Made by a program: the position numbers and the translations under genes. This document shows positions 38,087 to 39,939 of a stretch of 39,939 nucleotides of DNA, piece after piece. Under the pieces are notes generated by a model. It made no database searches. It was not told where the DNA came from and saw nothing but the letters and a program-made list of their open reading frames with translations. Positions within the stretch are counted from its first letter, which is position 1. Each line of letters opens with the position of its first letter. The DNA is from an uncultured Prevotellaceae bacterium (lineage in GTDB: Bacteria > Bacteroidota > Bacteroidia > Bacteroidales > Bacteroidaceae). The DNA lies in NCBI GenBank assembly GCA_946415365.1, contig CAMKSE010000029.1:1-39939 (forward strand), read 5' to 3'.

Positions 38087-39277
38087 ATGGAAGCTTTTTT
38101 CAGGACCCACAGATACCTCGTTGAGCACGTCAACGCACCTGTCCGTCGCACTTTGATGGACGAGATCGACTGGAATGACCGCATGATTGGCATCAAGGGC
38201 ACTCGTGGAGTCGGCAAAACCACTTTCCTCCTGCAGTATGCCAAAGACCATTTCGATATACTCGACAAGCAATGTCTGTATATCAACATGAACAACTTCT
38301 ACTTTCAGGGCCTCGGCATAGCCGACTTCGCCGGCAGTTTCTACCGTCGAGGCGGCCGTGTGCTCCTCATCGACCAGGTCTTCAAGCAGCCTCTCTGGTC
38401 CAGTGAGCTCCGCCGGTGTTACGACCTCTATCCTAACCTCAAGATAGTCTTCACTGGTTCCAGCGTCATGCGACTAAAAGACGAGAACCCCGAGCTCAAC
38501 GGCATTGTCAAGTCCTACAACCTCCGCGGCTTCTCCTTTCGTGAATTCGTCAACCTCCTCACTGGCAACAACTTCCATCCCTACACTCTAGAAGAGATCC
38601 TCCGTGATCACCAGCGTATCGTCAAACAGATACTCCCCAAGGTCTCCCCCAACCGTTACTTTCAGGACTACATCCACCACGGCTTCTATCCTTTCTTTCA
38701 AGAGCACCGCAACTACTCCGAGAATCTCCTCAAGACCATGAACATGATGACTGAGGTGGACATCCTGCTCATCAAGCAGATAGAACTTAAGTATCTCACG
38801 AAAATCAAGAAGCTCTTCTACCAGATAGCCGAGGCAGGTCCCCGAAAGACGCCCAATGTCAGCAAGCTCGCTCAAGACATAGAAACCAGCCGCGCTACAG
38901 TGATGAACTATATCAAGTACCTCACCGACGCCCGTCTGTTGAATCTCATCTACCCTGTAGGTCAGGACTTTCCCAAGAAGCCTGCAAAAATCATGCTTCA
39001 CAACTCAAACCTGATGTACGCTATCTATCCTATCAGCGTCGACAAGCAGGATGCGATGGAGACATTCTTCGTGAACTCGCTGTGGAAAGACCATAAAGTA
39101 AACACTGGTGGCCGCGACCATAGTTTCCTTGTCGACGAGAAACTGAAGTTCCGCATTATCGATGCTAAGACACCCGGAAAGATGCGACTGGCACCCGACG
39201 TCATTTACGCACGTTATAACACAGAAATTGGTATTGGCAATCAGATTCCGCTGTGGCTATTAGGATTCCTCTATTAA
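38087..39277 (+). CDS. AAA_14/DUF4143-like P-loop ATPase
   Basis: A 396-residue ATPase of the AAA_14 plus DUF4143 group that is common, often multi-copy, in Bacteroidota. Walker A is GTRGVGKTT with Lys44. The Walker B region reads VLLIDQVFKQPLWSSELRR, so Gln97 stands where most members have the catalytic Glu. Sensor 1 is VFTGSSVMRL. The C-terminal part has a winged-helix-like segment (VSKLAQDIETSRATVMNYIKYLTDARLL) and the DUF4143 end with FRIIDAKTPGKM, resembling a nuclease-type core in placement. Function of the family is unsettled; roles in stress or defence have been suggested, none shown here. It has its own promoter and is separate from the NRPS operon. Confidence 0.85.
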   Translation: MEAFFRTHRYLVEHVNAPVRRTLMDEIDWNDRMIGIKGTRGVGKTTFLLQYAKDHFDILDKQCLYINMNNFYFQGLGIADFAGSFYRRGGRVLLIDQVFKQPLWSSELRRCYDLYPNLKIVFTGSSVMRLKDENPELNGIVKSYNLRGFSFREFVNLLTGNNFHPYTLEEILRDHQRIVKQILPKVSPNRYFQDYIHHGFYPFFQEHRNYSENLLKTMNMMTEVDILLIKQIELKYLTKIKKLFYQIAEAGPRKTPNVSKLAQDIETSRATVMNYIKYLTDARLLNLIYPVGQDFPKKPAKIMLHNSNLMYAIYPISVDKQDAMETFFVNSLWKDHKVNTGGRDHSFLVDEKLKFRIIDAKTPGKMRLAPDVIYARYNTEIGIGNQIPLWLLGFLY

Positions 39278-39362
39278 TAGTTGAAAAGCAAATTATAAAA
39301 GCAAAAGGAAATAATATAATTAAACAAACACTTATTTAGTAATTCATTTAATTTCTAAACAA

Positions 39363-39939
39363 ATGGCTAAAGAAAAGAAATTTATCACCTGTGATGGTAA
39401 TGAGGCTGCGGCTCACGTGAGTTACATGTTCTCTGAGGTAGCTGCTATCTACCCCATCACCCCGTCTTCGCCTATGGCGGAGCATGTTGACGAGTGGGCT
39501 GCCCGTGGTCGTAAGAACCTCTGGGGCCAGACCGTCAGTGTACAGGAAATGCAGTCAGAGGCTGGTGCAGCTGGTGCTGTCCACGGTTCTCTGCAGGCTG
39601 GTGCTTTGACCACCACCTTTACTGCTTCTCAGGGTCTGCTCCTGATGATTCCTAACATGTACAAGATCGCCGGTGAGCTGATTCCCTGCGTGTTCGACGT
39701 TTCTGCCCGTACGCTGGCCAGCCACTCTCTGTGTATCTTCGGTGACCACCAAGACGTGATGGCTTGCCGTCAGACTGGTTTCGCTATGCTCTGCGAGGGC
39801 TCTGTACAGGAGGTGATGGATATGACCGCCGCTGCTCACCTGGCTTCTCTCGAGACCTGCGTACCTTTCGTTAACTTCTTCGACGGTTTCCGCACCTCTC
39901 ACGAGTATCACAAGATTGAGCTGCTCGACCAGGAGGATG
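39363..39939 (+). CDS. nifJ: Pyruvate:ferredoxin (flavodoxin) oxidoreductase, N-terminal part (3' truncated by window)
   Basis: The first 192 codons of a large oxidoreductase that converts pyruvate and CoA to acetyl-CoA and CO2, reducing ferredoxin. The start MAKEKKFITCDGNEAAAHVS leads into IYPITPSSPMAEHVDEWA, the pyruvate-binding YPITPSS motif, and TASQGLLLMIPNMYKIAGEL, both diagnostic for PFOR domain I. The full protein would be near 1190 residues. Codon use is strongly biased (many GCT, CGT, CTG, GTT), unlike the preceding genes, as expected for a highly expressed core enzyme. The 85-base gap upstream is A/T-rich with no clear TAnnTTTG box and no Shine-Dalgarno. Confidence 0.95.
   Translation, partial: MAKEKKFITCDGNEAAAHVSYMFSEVAAIYPITPSSPMAEHVDEWAARGRKNLWGQTVSVQEMQSEAGAAGAVHGSLQAGALTTTFTASQGLLLMIPNMYKIAGELIPCVFDVSARTLASHSLCIFGDHQDVMACRQTGFAMLCEGSVQEVMDMTAAAHLASLETCVPFVNFFDGFRTSHEYHKIELLDQED

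Overview
The window looks like a chromosomal segment of a Bacteroidota bacterium, most likely Prevotella/Segatella-like. Evidence: repeated promoters of the Bacteroidota type (TTTG or similar, about 19-21 bases, then TAnnTTTG), few Shine-Dalgarno sequences, TlpA-like proteins with an N-terminal DUF4369-type region, a Rho factor with a very long insertion, a Reg_prop/Y_Y_Y sensor kinase, a TonB-dependent receptor, a GH29 fucosidase, and long-form HisG. No phage, transposase or CRISPR array was seen.

Layout. 1-86 is the tail of an unrecognised gene, followed by an outer-membrane barrel protein. 816-5109 (minus) is a four-gene run: coiled-coil membrane protein, TlpA-like thioredoxin, GH29 alpha-L-fucosidase, nitroreductase. 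5306-6727 is a LruC-type lipoprotein. 6879-10111 is hisG-hisD-hisC, ending at a strong bidirectional terminator with no hisB. 10189-11124 (minus) is a small barrel protein plus a Lys/Ala-rich secreted protein. Two identical tRNA-Asp genes follow at 11195-11385. 11486-16441 (minus) holds engB, an ABC-F ATPase, recR, a small membrane protein, a GT2 glycosyltransferase and a GNAT acetyltransferase. rho (plus) converges on an MFS transporter/HAD phosphatase pair. A DUF3298-like lipoprotein, rsmG and an MBL-fold hydrolase run plus; an ATP-grasp-like protein runs minus.

The most distinctive region is 23612-37927, six same-strand genes with gaps of -4 to +32 bases behind one clear promoter. They are (1) a receiver-SpoIIE/PP2C phosphatase response regulator, (2) a membrane-anchored coiled-coil/WD40-like propeller protein, (3) a periplasmic-propeller sensor kinase whose phospho-acceptor His is replaced by Asp while its ATP-binding boxes are kept, (4) a short soluble histidine kinase with an intact His, (5) a 1765-residue NRPS with order A-T-C-A-T-TE, and (6) a TonB-dependent receptor with an extended N-terminus. 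I infer a signalling-controlled small-molecule system: a sensing module (pseudokinase plus kinase), a phosphatase output, a small-molecule synthase and an outer-membrane receptor that may take up the product or a complex of it.

After this cluster come an AAA_14/DUF4143-like ATPase with a Gln in place of the Walker B Glu, and the start of a pyruvate:ferredoxin oxidoreductase gene cut by the window edge. A second structural theme is short tandem repeats (mostly period 7 or 8) filling gene junctions and abutting start codons at several unrelated loci. All family calls come from reading motifs by eye; no database search was run.
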